Source of the DNA: Capra hircus | Lineage: Eukaryota > Chordata > Mammalia > Artiodactyla > Bovidae | Length of the DNA stretch: 64,000 nucleotides | NCBI RefSeq assembly: GCF_001704415.2 | Contig: NC_030836.1 | Span: 23,968,001-24,032,000, forward strand | Direction of reading: 5' to 3' | Shown here: one piece after another, positions 54,950-64,000 of the stretch | How positions within the stretch are numbered: the first letter of the stretch is position 1 | Layout: each line of letters opens with the position of its first letter | The notes under the pieces: generated by a model | Database searches by the model: none | What the model saw: only the letters and a program-made list of their open reading frames with translations | What the model was told of the DNA's origin: nothing | Program-made: the position numbers and the translations under genes

Positions 54950-56032
54950 GAAAACAAGATCAAATTAAAACCAAATCAAAGGACATAAAAAGATAATAGG
55001 AGAAATCAATAAAATAACAGAGACAATCAATGAAGTCAAAAGTGATTCTTTGAAAAGAGCAATAAAATTGATAAAACTCTAGCCATGCTGGTCAGGAAAA
55101 AAGGAGGCAGACATAAATTACCAATATTAGTAAAGAAAGAGAAGATCAATATGTAGAATGCTCAGAATTTAAAAGAATAATAAGATACTACCATAAACAT
55201 GACAATAAAGATTTTGATAGCTTAGATGAAACTGATTCCTTTAAAGACATAAACCACTCAAGAAGAAATGGATAATCTGAATTGTCCTTATTTATTAAAG
55301 CAACTGAATTTACTGTCAAAAACTTTCCCACAAGCCGTAATTCAAGTCTAGATGGGTTGACTGAGAAATTCTACCAAACATTTAAGGGAGAAATATGCCA
55401 ATTTTATACAAACTCTTACATAACTTAGAGGGCTTCCCTTGTAGCTCAGCTGGTAAAGAATGTGGGAGACCTGGGTTTGATCCCTGGGTTGGGAAGATCC
55501 CCTGGAGAAGGGAAAGGCTACCCACTCCAGTATTCTGGCCTGGAGAATTCCTTGGCCTGAGTAGTCCATGGGGTCTCAAAGAGTCAAACATGACTGAGCA
55601 ACTTTCACTTTGACATAACATAGAAGAGGAGAAAGTATTTCTGAAGTCATTTTATGAGGCCAGCATGACCTTGGCAGCAAATCCAGAAAAGACATTGCAG
55701 GAAAAACAAACAGATATTTCCCATGAAAACTAACAGAGAAATACATGACAAAATTTTATCAAATTGAATCCATTAATATATAAAATATTATATATCATGA
55801 TTAAATAGAGCTCATTCCAAAGATGGAAATTTGATTCCACATTTGAAAGTTAATCAGTCATGTCAATGGACTAAAAACGAAATGGTCTATGGGCAAATCA
55901 AGATGCAAAACAAAAGCATTTGTCATAATCCACATCTATTCATGCTAATATTTTCAGCAAATTATAACTAGAAGAGAACCTTGTCAACTTTATAAAGGCC
56001 ATCTATGAAAAACCTATAGCTAACATTATACT
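54950..56032 (+). mobile_element. Old L1 ORF2 fragment, left part
   Basis: ATCAATGAAGTCAAAAGTGA, GACATAAATTACCAATATTAG, CATGACCTTGGCAGCAAATCC and CTAACATTATACT belong to the L1 ORF2 region upstream of and within the reverse transcriptase. Many stops. Interrupted by a Bov-tA and, at its end, by BovB. Confidence 0.85.
55431..55612 (+). mobile_element. Bov-tA SINE inside L1
   Basis: Head GGCTTCCCTTGTAGCTCAGC to GACTGAGCAACTTTCACTTTG. ACATAACTTAGAG (55418-55430) and ACATAACATAGAAG (55613-55626) are the imperfect duplication. Confidence 0.94.
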
Positions 56033-57281
56033 CATCTCACAAGCTGGCAAAGTAATGCTCAAAATTCTCCAAGTCAGGCTTCAATAGTATGTGAACCATG
56101 AACTTCCAGATGTTCAAGGTGGATTTACAAAAGACAGAGGAACCAGAGATCAAACGGCCAACATCTGTTGGATCCATAGAAAAAGGAAAAGAATTCCAGA
56201 AAAACGTCTATTTCTACTTTATTGATTACACCAAAGCCTTTGGCTGTGTAGATCACAACAAACTGCGGAAAATTCATCAAGAGATGGGAATACCAGACCA
56301 CCTTACCTGCCTCCTGAGAAATCTGTATGCAGGTCAGGAAGCAATAGTTAGAACTGGACATGGAAAAACAGACTGGTTCCAAATTGGGACAGGTGTACAT
56401 CAAGGCTATATATTATCACCCTGCTTATTTAACTTCTATGCAGAATATATCATGTGAAATGTTGGGCTGGATGAAGCACAACCTGGAATCAAGATTGCTG
56501 GGAGAAATATCAATAACCTCAGATACTGCAGATGATACCACCTTTATGGCAGAAGGTGAAGAGGAACTAAAGAGCCTGTTGAAGAAAGTGAAAGAAGAGA
56601 GTGAAAAAGCTGGCTTAAAACTCAACATTCAAAAAACTAAGATCATGGCATCCAGTCCCATCACTTCATGGGAAATAGAAGGGGAAACAATGGAAACAGC
56701 GACAGACTTTATTTTCTTGGGCTCCAAAATCACTGCAGATGGTGATTGCAGCCATGAAATTAAAAGACAGTTGCTCCTTAGAAGAAAAGCTATGACCAAC
56801 CTAGACGGCATATTATTTTGCCAACAAAGGTCCATCTAGTCAAAGCTATGGTTTTTCCAGTAGTCATGTATGGATGTGAGAGTTGGACTGTGAAGAAGGC
56901 TGAGCACTGAAGAATTGATGCTTTTGAGCTATGTTGTTGAAGAAGACTCTTGACAGTCCCTTGGACTGCAAGGAGATCAAACCAGTCAATCTTAAAGGAA
57001 ATCAGTTCTGAATATTCATTGGAAGGACTGATGCTGAAGCTTAAATTCCAATACTTTGGCCAGCTGATGCGAAGAACTGACTCATTGGCAAAGGTCCTGA
57101 TGCTGAGAAAGATTGAAGGCAGAAGGAGAAGGGGATGACACAGCATGAGAAGGTTGGATGGCATCACCAACTCGATGGACCTGAGTTTGAGTAAGCTCTG
57201 GGAGTGGACAGGGAAGCCTGGCATGCTGCGATTCATGGGGTCGCAAAGAGCTGGACAGGACTGAGTGACTGAACTGAACTG
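56033..57281 (+). mobile_element. BovB LINE inserted in L1, ~1.25 kb
   Basis: Starts in the RT domain (CTCATCTCACAAGCTGGCAAAG) and ends CTGAACTGAACTG. AACATTATACT, an L1 sequence, flanks it exactly at 56022-56032 and 57282-57292. RT motif A is present as 'FIDYTKAFGCVDH' with the second catalytic-region Asp changed to Gly. The YADD region is frameshifted near 56520, and a deletion removes bases near 56815. Confidence 0.95.
56098..57236 (+). pseudogene. BovB reverse transcriptase remnant
   Basis: Frames 56098-56457, 56360-56839 and 56950-57138 cover palm to C-terminal regions with several stops and shifts (TGA at 56455-56457, an extra base in 'agatactgcagatg' before the ADD codons). Non-functional. 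Confidence 0.9.
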
Positions 57282-57567
57282 AACATTATACTTACTGGTA
57301 AGAAACTAAGTACTCGCCTCACTAAAATCATGTAGAGGGTAAGGATGTTTGCTCTCGCTCCTCTTATTCAACATTGACTGTAGCCAATGTAACAATGCAA
57401 GAAAGAGGGAAAAAGGCAAACAATTCTAATGAACTAAATCTGTCTTTACTGCATCATGACCATCTAAGTAGAAAATCACGTGGAATCTTTTTTTTTTTTT
57501 AAGTGCTACTAGAAGTAATCAGTGAGTTTACCAAGGTCAATATACAAAAATTGTTTATATTTCTGAA
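57282..57567 (+). mobile_element. Old L1 ORF2 fragment, middle part
   Basis: Resumes after the BovB with AACATTATACTTACTGG and continues with ATTCAACATTGACTG and AAGTAATCAGTGAGTTTACC, the L1 RT region. It stops at the next SINE. Confidence 0.8.
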
Positions 57568-57871
57568 GTGAAGTGAAGTGAAAATCGCTCAGTTGTGTCT
57601 GATGCTTTATGACCCCATGGACTATATAGTCCAAGGAATTCTCCAGGCCAGAATGCTGGAGTGGGTAGCCTTTCCCTTCTCCAGAGATCTTCCCAACCCA
57701 GGGATCGAACCCAGGTCTCCTGCATTGCAAGCAGATTCTTTACCAGCTGAGCCCAAGGGAAGCCCAAGAATACTGGAGAGTGTAGCCTATCCCTTCTCCA
57801 GCAGATCTTCCTGACCCAAGAATTGAACTGTGGTCTCCTGCATTGCAGGCAGATTCTTTACCAACTGAGCT
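57568..57871 (-). mobile_element. Bov-tA SINE with tandem partial second copy
   Basis: A full antisense Bov-tA (57568-57766, ending GCCCAAGGGAAGCCC) is followed at once by a second copy of its 5' half (57767-57871: AAGAATACTGGAGAGTGTAG to TACCAACTGAGC). The repeated segment is ~100 bp and diverged. Confidence 0.93.
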
Positions 57872-58176
57872 ATGATACTAGCAATAAAAAAAATTAGAAA
57901 TTAATTCTTAAATTCATTTGCAATAGCACTGAAAAGCATGAAATACTTATTGATAAATTTAGCCAAATATGTGTAAAAATTGTATGCTAAAAACCATAAA
58001 ACACTGGTAAGAGAAATTTAACAAAAAACATGAAACATAAAAGAAAAAATAGATAATATGGACTTAATATAAAATTAAAATTTCTGTTCTTTAAAAGATG
58101 TTATTAAGAAAATGAAAAATGAAACCATAGACTATAAGAAAGAAAATATTTGCCAAAAAAATTTTTGCATGAGTAA
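57872..58176 (+). mobile_element. Old L1 ORF2 fragment, right part (probable)
   Basis: TTTAGCCAAATATGTGTAAAA and CATAAAACACTGGTAAGAG-like text fits the L1 ORF2 C-terminal region. Strongly diverged. Confidence 0.5.
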
Positions 58177-58262
58177 AACCATGGCTGATTCATGCTGATG
58201 TTTTGTAGAAATCAACACAAAACTGTAAAGCAATTATCCTTCAATTAAAAATAAATAAAAAG
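58177..58262 (+). mobile_element. Short L1 3' end
   Basis: CCATGGCTGATTCATGCTGATG, CAACACAAAACTGTAAAGC and CAATTAAAAATAAATAAAA. Only the final ~85 bp of L1. Confidence 0.85.
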
Positions 58263-58457
58263 GAAAAAATACATTTATTAAGTTCAAAAAAATTTTATAA
58301 ACAATTTGTATACAGAAATGTCTAAAGATCTCTTTATAATTTCATGATAAGAAAGAAATTTTTCATTTGTAAAAATTTGAACACACACATCACAAAAGAA
58401 GAAATCTAGATGGCTAATCAGCACAGGCAAACATGCTAACATCATCAGTTACTGCAT

Positions 58458-58658
58458 GCATGCTCTGTCACTCAGTCATGTCTGACTCATTGTGACCCCT
58501 GGAGCCCACCAGGCTCCTCTGTCCATGGGATTATCCTGGCGAGAATACTGGAGCAGATTGCCACTTCTTCCTCTGGGGGAATCTTCCCAACCCAGAGGCT
58601 GAAGTCCCATCTCCTGCATTGGCAGGTGGATTCTTTACCACGGTACCACCTGGGAAGT
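58458..58658 (-). mobile_element. Bov-tA SINE
   Basis: CTCTGTCACTCAGTCATGTC to CCACGGTACCACCTGGGAA, full length and moderately diverged. Confidence 0.93.
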
Positions 58659-58753
58659 GGTATGTAAATTATATCTCAATTAACCTGACTTAGATAAATA
58701 AGAAAAGAAAATACATACATATATATATATATATAAGTATACAAATACTTATA

Positions 58754-58880
58754 CAGAAGGAGAAGAGGGCATCAGAGGATGAGATGGCTGGATGGCATCA
58801 CTGATGCAATGTACATGAACTTGGGCAAACTTCACCTGGCATGTTACATAGGGTTACAAAGAGTCAGACATGATTGGGTG
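58754..58880 (+). mobile_element. BovB 3'-end fragment
   Basis: AGAAGGAGAAGAGGGCATCAG, GATGAGATGGCTGGATGGC and AAGAGTCAGACATGATTGGG. It has a deletion in the middle. A (TA)n tract (58715-58735) precedes it. Confidence 0.85.
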
Positions 58881-59283
58881 TTGATATATATAATGTTCAC
58901 TTAAAGTGTCCATATATGTATCAAATGTGGGGAATTGCTATTTCACTCATAATTTTAAATTTTGTTATAACTCACAAGGAGAAAAATTATGAGTGTGATA
59001 GTGATTCTATATATTGATTGCCTATAGGCACACTTTCAATGAATTATACATACAGTTTTATAGTATTTTTTAACCTTTGTTATTTGTTTTATTATATTAA
59101 TGGAAATGTAATTTTTATCTGTTGAATCTAATACACATTGCAATTTGTGTTTTGTATGTCTTTGCTTTCTTCATTGCATTTGTCTGGTAATTCATTCTTA
59201 TTGCATTTGGCTAATTAATGGGATTGTTATTGAATAGGAATAAAGAAAAGGAAAAACTGGTTCTTCAACACAGATAGTTACAG
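58881..59283. other. Unassigned AT-rich DNA
   Basis: No feature recognised. Confidence 0.4.
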
Positions 59284-59297
59284 AAGCGCTATTAAGG

Positions 59298-59590
59298 GGA
59301 CTTCCCCGGTCGTCCAGTCGTTAAGAATTTGACTGCCAATGTAGTGGACACAGGTTCGATTCCTGGTCTAGAAAGTTCCCATGTGCCTCAGAGCAACTAA
59401 GCCCGTGTGCCACAACTACTGAGGCCATGCACCTCAACTCCTGAAGCCTGTGTGCCTAGGGCCTGTGCTCTACAAGAGAAGCCACCACAACGAGAAGCCC
59501 TTGCATCACAATGAAAGAGTAGTCCCTGCTTGCCACAGCTAGAGGAAGCTCGTGCACGGCAACAAGGACCTAGTGCAGCCAAGAAAGAAA
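59298..59590 (+). mobile_element. CHR-type tRNA SINE with 14-bp duplication
   Basis: Head GGACTTCCCCGGTCGTCCAG, blocks GCAACTAAGCCCGTGTGCC and CAACGAGAAGCCC, end CCAAGAAAGAAA. AAGCGCTATTAAGG (59284-59297) and AAGCACTATTAAGG (59591-59604) differ at one base. Confidence 0.94.
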
Positions 59591-59621
59591 AAGCACTATT
59601 AAGGCAGGTGTAGAGGCCAGT

Positions 59622-59658
59622 GCGTGTATGTGCGTGTGTGTGTGTGTGTGTGTGTGTG
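59622..59658. repeat. (GT)n microsatellite
   Basis: A GTGTGT run with an imperfect TGCGTG start. Confidence 0.95.
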
Positions 59659-60166
59659 CATTAGTCGTTTCCCTTGTAATTGGTTTGGATCACTGTCCAT
59701 CTGCAGATTCAAGCTCCTCTCCATAACAAGCAGCAATTCTAATAATCCACTGAGTCTTAAGTACAAAATCATTTCCCAGTATAGCTCTCTGGCAATCTGT
59801 GACTAATTCTCAACTCTTTCTGAAATTGGAGAGGAAGAGATATGATCAGCTATCTCAAATCCCAACATAAAGATCCTTCCAATTTTAAAATCCTAAAATT
59901 TGATTGGGAGTTTATTTAAAACAAAGCTTAGGGTGTTTGCCAGGGTCACTGCACAGAGAAGTCTCCTCAACCTAGCCCTTTTCACCAAGCCTAGGTACTT
60001 TCCCTCAACTCAGTCAATGGAAACAGATACCTGCTCTCTATAGGGCCCCTACTCAGCCCTATAATAGAAAAGATGAGCAAGGCAGAGTCTGTCCCCTCAA
60101 GGGATTTATAGTTCATCTTATAATAATAACTGCTCTTCACAACGTTAATTCCAAAGCCTCTCTGCG
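59659..60166. other. Unassigned non-coding DNA
   Basis: No feature recognised. Confidence 0.4.
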
Positions 60167-60364
60167 TGCATGCTCTGTTGTGTCTGACTCTTTGCAACCC
60201 CATGGACTGTAGCCCACCAGGATCCTCTGTCCATGGGGTCTTCCAGGCAAGAATACCGCTGTGGGTTGCCATCTCCTCCTCCAGGGGATCTTCCAGACCT
60301 AGGGATCAAACCCACATCTCCTGCATTGGCAAGCAAATTCTTTACACTGAGTCACCTGGGAAGC
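60167..60364 (-). mobile_element. Bov-tA SINE
   Basis: TGCATGCTCTGTTGTGTCTG to GAGTCACCTGGGAAGCC. It lacks the CGCTCAGTC segment near the 3' end. Confidence 0.93.
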
Positions 60365-60649
60365 CAATCCCAAAGTCAGTAAGATCCAGAATTATCAGGA
60401 AACATTCAATTGTGTTTTCTTCCTTAGGTAACAAAGTAGTGCCAGAAATGTTAGAGAAATTATATGATTACAATAATCACAATCAATAGCTCATCCCTTA
60501 AATTTCAGTAAAGCAAGAATTAATTCTTACCCAAACACCAAATTCCTCAGAGTTTTAACTCCTATTGATTAAAGCTTTCACTGCCCACTTGAAACCGTTA
60601 TCCAAGAAGGATAGAATCTCCCTTCCCAAAGGGAATAATTAGTTTGATA
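60365..60649. other. Unassigned non-coding DNA
   Basis: No feature recognised. Confidence 0.4.
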
Positions 60650-61663
60650 TTGACCACCTGACCTGCCTCTTGAGCTAGAGGACCTGTATGTAGGTCAGGA
60701 AGCAACAGTTAGAACTGGACATGAAACAACAGACTGGTTCCAAATAGGAAAAGGAGTACGTCAAGGCTGTCTATTGTCACCCTGCTTATTTAACTTATAT
60801 GCAGAGTACATCATGAGAAACGCTGGGCTGGAAGAAGCACAAGCTGGAATCAAGATTGTCAATATCAATAACCTCAGATATGCAGATGACACCACCCTTA
60901 TGGCAGAAAGTGAAGAGGAACTAAAAAGCCTCTTGATGAAAGTGAAAGAGGAGAGTGAAAAAGTTGGCTTAAAGCTCAACATTCAGAAAACGAAGATCAT
61001 GGCATCTGGTCCCATCACTTCATGGCAAATAGATGGGGAAACAGTGGAAACCATGACTGACTTTATTTTTCTGGGCTCCAGGATCACTGCAGATGGTGAT
61101 TGCAGCCATAAAATTAAAAGACGCTTGCTCCTTGGAAGGAAAGTTATGACCAACCTAGACAGCATATTAAAAAGCAGAGACAGTACTTTGCCAACAAAGT
61201 TCCGTATAGTCAAGGCTATGGTTTTTCCAGTGGTCATGTATGGATGTGAGAGTTGGACTGTGAAGAAGGCTGAGTGCCAAAGAATTGATGCTTTTGAACT
61301 GTGGTGTTGGAGAAGACTCTTGAGAGTCCCTTGGACTGCAAGGAGATCCAACCAGTCCATCCTAAAGGAGATCAGTCCTGGGTGTTCATTGGAAGGACTG
61401 ATCTTGAAGCTGAAACTCCAATACTTTGGCCACCTGATGCGAAGAGCTGACTCATTGGAAAAGACCCTGATGCTGGGAAAGATTGAGGGCAGGAGGAGAA
61501 GGGGACGACAGAGGATGAGATGGTTGGATGGCATCACCGACTCGATGGACATGGGTTTGGGTGGACTCCGGGAGTTGGTGATGGACAGGGAGGCCTGGCG
61601 TGCTGTGGTTCATGAGGTCGCAAAGAGTCAGACACTACTGAGTGACTGAACTGACTGAACTGA
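60650..61663 (+). mobile_element. BovB LINE, 3'-terminal ~1 kb
   Basis: Starts at GACCACCTGACCTGCCTCTTG in the RT and ends GAACTGACTGAACTGA. TTGATA on both sides (60644-60649 and 61664-61669) is a possible 6-bp duplication. Overall it is the least damaged BovB coding segment in the window. Confidence 0.94.
60774..61649 (+). pseudogene. BovB RT C-terminal half, 291-codon open frame
   Basis: An uninterrupted frame reads LSPCLFNLYAEYIMRN, then LRYADDTTLMAESEEELKSL (motif C, YADD) through the cysteine-containing C-terminal domain (CQRIDAFELWCWRRLLRVP) to the stop at the 3' end. RT motifs before motif C and the endonuclease are absent, so it is only part of ORF2. It has no promoter of its own. 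Confidence 0.88.
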
Positions 61664-61669
61664 TTGATA

Positions 61670-63251
61670 CAGCCTTGTTTTTTCCCATTGTCTTGGCTTT
61701 TTTGCTCAAAATTTTTCTGTACTTTCTTGCTTGTTTATAGATTTTTCTATTGAGATAATAGACATAGCCCCACTGGTTTATTGCTATTTTCAAGTAGTGG
61801 AATGCAAGGTTTATACAGAAATCCTAATTTCCAGGTTTGTCCTCTGCTGAAATGTGAAGGTCAGGACCTTAAGAGATAATGATCTAAATGGCTCTCATTT
61901 TGAAGCTAACAGTTTAAAACCCAACTATTTGTAAAGAAGTTCTTTCTAGAATTTGCCCCCACTCCCTGGAAAAGATTTGACTTTCCTAATGAGCCTTGTA
62001 CCTCCATTTGCTATAAAACAGAAATTCTGTAATTTATCCTGTTTTCTTTTGGCTTAAGCTAAATAACTATGTCTCTAGATCTCAGTTACTCAACTGCTCC
62101 TCTATATGATTTTTTCACTTCTCTTTTAACCTGTCTTGCAACTTTAATCTGCCTCAAAACTTCTGTGGAAGTTAGCAGGTATACAGCACTCAAAAGTAAA
62201 CATTAAATTAATAATGGCAGTTTAAGAATGGATTCTATTAATTCCTTCCTCTCCATTCACTACTAGTTGTATAATAACCAGATTTTGAGGTATTTCAAGT
62301 GCCTAGATTTATTTCTTTTAGTGAAATCCATCTATTGATGCAATCAGGTAGAAATACTTATTAAGGTAAATTAGATATTATTTATTCTTTCTCTAAAAAA
62401 TCAGAAATAACTGACTAGGTTTTTGAAAAAGATAATTTTTTAAACAAAAAATTTAAAAATTTGCAAGCAACTAAATCTAGGCAGTCAGTAATAGCACTCC
62501 CGAAGAAAATACTACTATAAAAATTTGAAATTATTCTTTAAGAGCAAACCAATAAAATAATATACAAGATATTTGAACAACATGGATAATAAGCAACATG
62601 TTTTCTTAAAGACAGCATCAAAAATTTTAACCTATAACCAAAATCTGGAGTTCAGGTTTACCTCTGAATACAGTCTCATCAAGGGTGATCATGTTTCCAG
62701 TGTCTCTTCACACCTCGGTAATAAAACAATGTGAGCGGACACTGGAAATATCTGTCTGCCATCCCATTCTGAAAGTTGGTCTTTTACTAAAATATCTTCA
62801 GTTCAAAGTTCTCCAGTTGGTATTATTTACTGTGGTCAGGCGACCAGAGAGCGGGGTCCCTCACCTCAGGGTTGGGGTGTAAATTAGAGAGAAGGCACAA
62901 GTGAACTGAGTTTGGTGGTCATTTGAGATCCTGATGGACATTTGTCTGCCTCACAAAAGCCCCCTACAATTGGGCTCAATTTGTCACCACTGACAGCTTC
63001 TGCTCTAAAGAGGCCCAGATCTGGAGTGGCACAGATGTTAACAGTTTTTCTCTTTCCTCAGTTTGGACCACAGGGACAAAATTCACAGAGTTGATAGTTC
63101 TAAGCAACCTGCAAGACCTCAAATATACACCTTTTCCTCTCTCTCTTCAGAGCTCACTGATGTTGGTCCGATCAGTTTCCTCAGTGCGAAAGCCATCGCC
63201 AGAGCCAGCCAGCAGGAGACCGACAGGCACACAATAATTTCATGAAGCATT
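61670..63251. other. Unassigned non-coding DNA
   Basis: 1.6 kb with no recognised gene or repeat. Small plus-strand frames at 62685-62882 and 63063-63245 have no domain. Confidence 0.45.
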
Positions 63252-63391
63252 GCTGCCGCTGCTGCTGCTAAGTCGCGTCAGTCGTGTCTGACTCTGTGCG
63301 ACCCCATAGACGGCAGCCCACCAGGCTCCCCCATCCCTGGGATTCTCCAGGCGAGAACACTGGAGTGGGTTGCCATTTCCTTCTCCAGTGC
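63252..63391 (-). mobile_element. Bov-A2 SINE with (CTG)n end
   Basis: CTGCCGCTGCTGCTGCTAAG through GTTGCCATTTCCTTCTCC. Low divergence. CATGAAG before and CATGGAAGG after may be an imperfect duplication. Confidence 0.94.
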
Positions 63392-64000
63392 ATGGAAGGA
63401 CTCTAAAACACACAAACTGAAAGGGCATCTGCACAGCAGCCTCTAAGCTTTTAGAAGGCAGAGCCCAGCCTCACTCACTGCTGTACCCTCCCACAGGGTT
63501 CAACGGGGTGGACCACGCAACAGTCCCTCTGTAAAGGTTACACAGAATTGACAGAGGACCTTGACATGTGGTCTTAATGAGCCCATTTCACTTAAGTCTC
63601 CCTTACACTGATTTCAAAGAAGTTCCAATTTGTAACCAGACATCTACAGCAGGGGCCATCAGAAGGTACAATCGCAGTGGATTCTTGCGGCAAAAGTCAT
63701 CCAACTCCTGTGTGTTTTGTCTGTTCCCAGAAAAATGACTGAGGAAAACAAAAATTTCTGTGCAGGCACCTTGCAGTGAGTACAGTTTTCATATAATTGT
63801 CTTTAAGAGTAATTGAATCTGTCTTTTAACAACTCACAAATTATCTCCTGACAACTTGAAATAATAGACTTTTTTGTTAAAAGGAAAAGCCTGTGGAGAC
63901 CAAAGGTTAAACAGGTCTTTTCATCATGATAAATCACTGGTTAATGAGGTCACTATTGTTGGGTATTACGACCATTCCCTTTAATGCCATTACCTCCCGG
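63392..64000. other. Unassigned non-coding DNA
   Basis: No gene or repeat recognised up to the window end. Confidence 0.4.

Noticed and set aside
1..64000. CRISPR arrays, prophage, bacterial operons, novel defence systems
   Set aside because: The window is mammalian. Spaced repeats found here are microsatellites or dispersed SINEs, not regularly spaced palindromic arrays.

Overview
The window is nuclear DNA from a ruminant, most likely a bovid. The evidence is the repeat content: many copies of the Bov-tA and Bov-A2 SINEs, 5'-truncated BovB (RTE-type) LINEs, CHR-type tRNA SINEs shared by cetartiodactyls, and short ruminant L1 3' ends over a background of old MIR, L2 and L1M-like fragments. 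There are no bacterial-style operons, CRISPR arrays or phage genes. Most open frames longer than 60 codons are chance frames or lie inside SINEs and LINEs. Repeat names come from recalled consensus sequences, not from a database run.

The only convincing protein-coding gene is an intronless RNF113A-type CCCH/RING zinc-finger gene on the minus strand (9273-10322, 349 codons). It is GC- and CpG-rich in an otherwise AT-rich window. The NDUFA1 gene, which sits head-to-head with RNF113A on the mammalian X chromosome, is not seen in the expected place upstream. The unit is flanked by imperfect 13-bp direct repeats, has an A-run at its 3' side, and its 5' flank carries a TTT/AAAA L1-endonuclease-like site. 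I read it as an intact retrocopy (retrogene) of RNF113A, and this is the main discovery candidate of the window.

Layout: 0-5 kb holds a BovB tail and old L1 sequence. 5.1-7.4 kb holds a 2.1-kb BovB inserted into a Bov-tA SINE. 7.4-9.2 kb holds LTR-like and CHR-type repeats. 9.2-10.5 kb holds the RNF113A-like gene. 10.5-27 kb is intergenic or intronic DNA with SINEs, MIR/L2 and L1. 27.3-27.9 kb and 43-45.4 kb are repeat-poor stretches rich in homeodomain/POU-like motifs that look like conserved non-coding elements. 39.5-40.3 kb is a second BovB. 41-42.3 kb may be an old DNA transposon. 52.7-58.3 kb is a nest of L1, BovB and SINE insertions. 60.6-61.7 kb is a BovB with a long surviving reverse-transcriptase C-terminal frame. 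The last 2.3 kb is unassigned apart from one Bov-A2.

The genes do not form a pathway. The landscape is that of a gene desert or a large intron that received a retrogene, with insertion order readable from target-site duplications.
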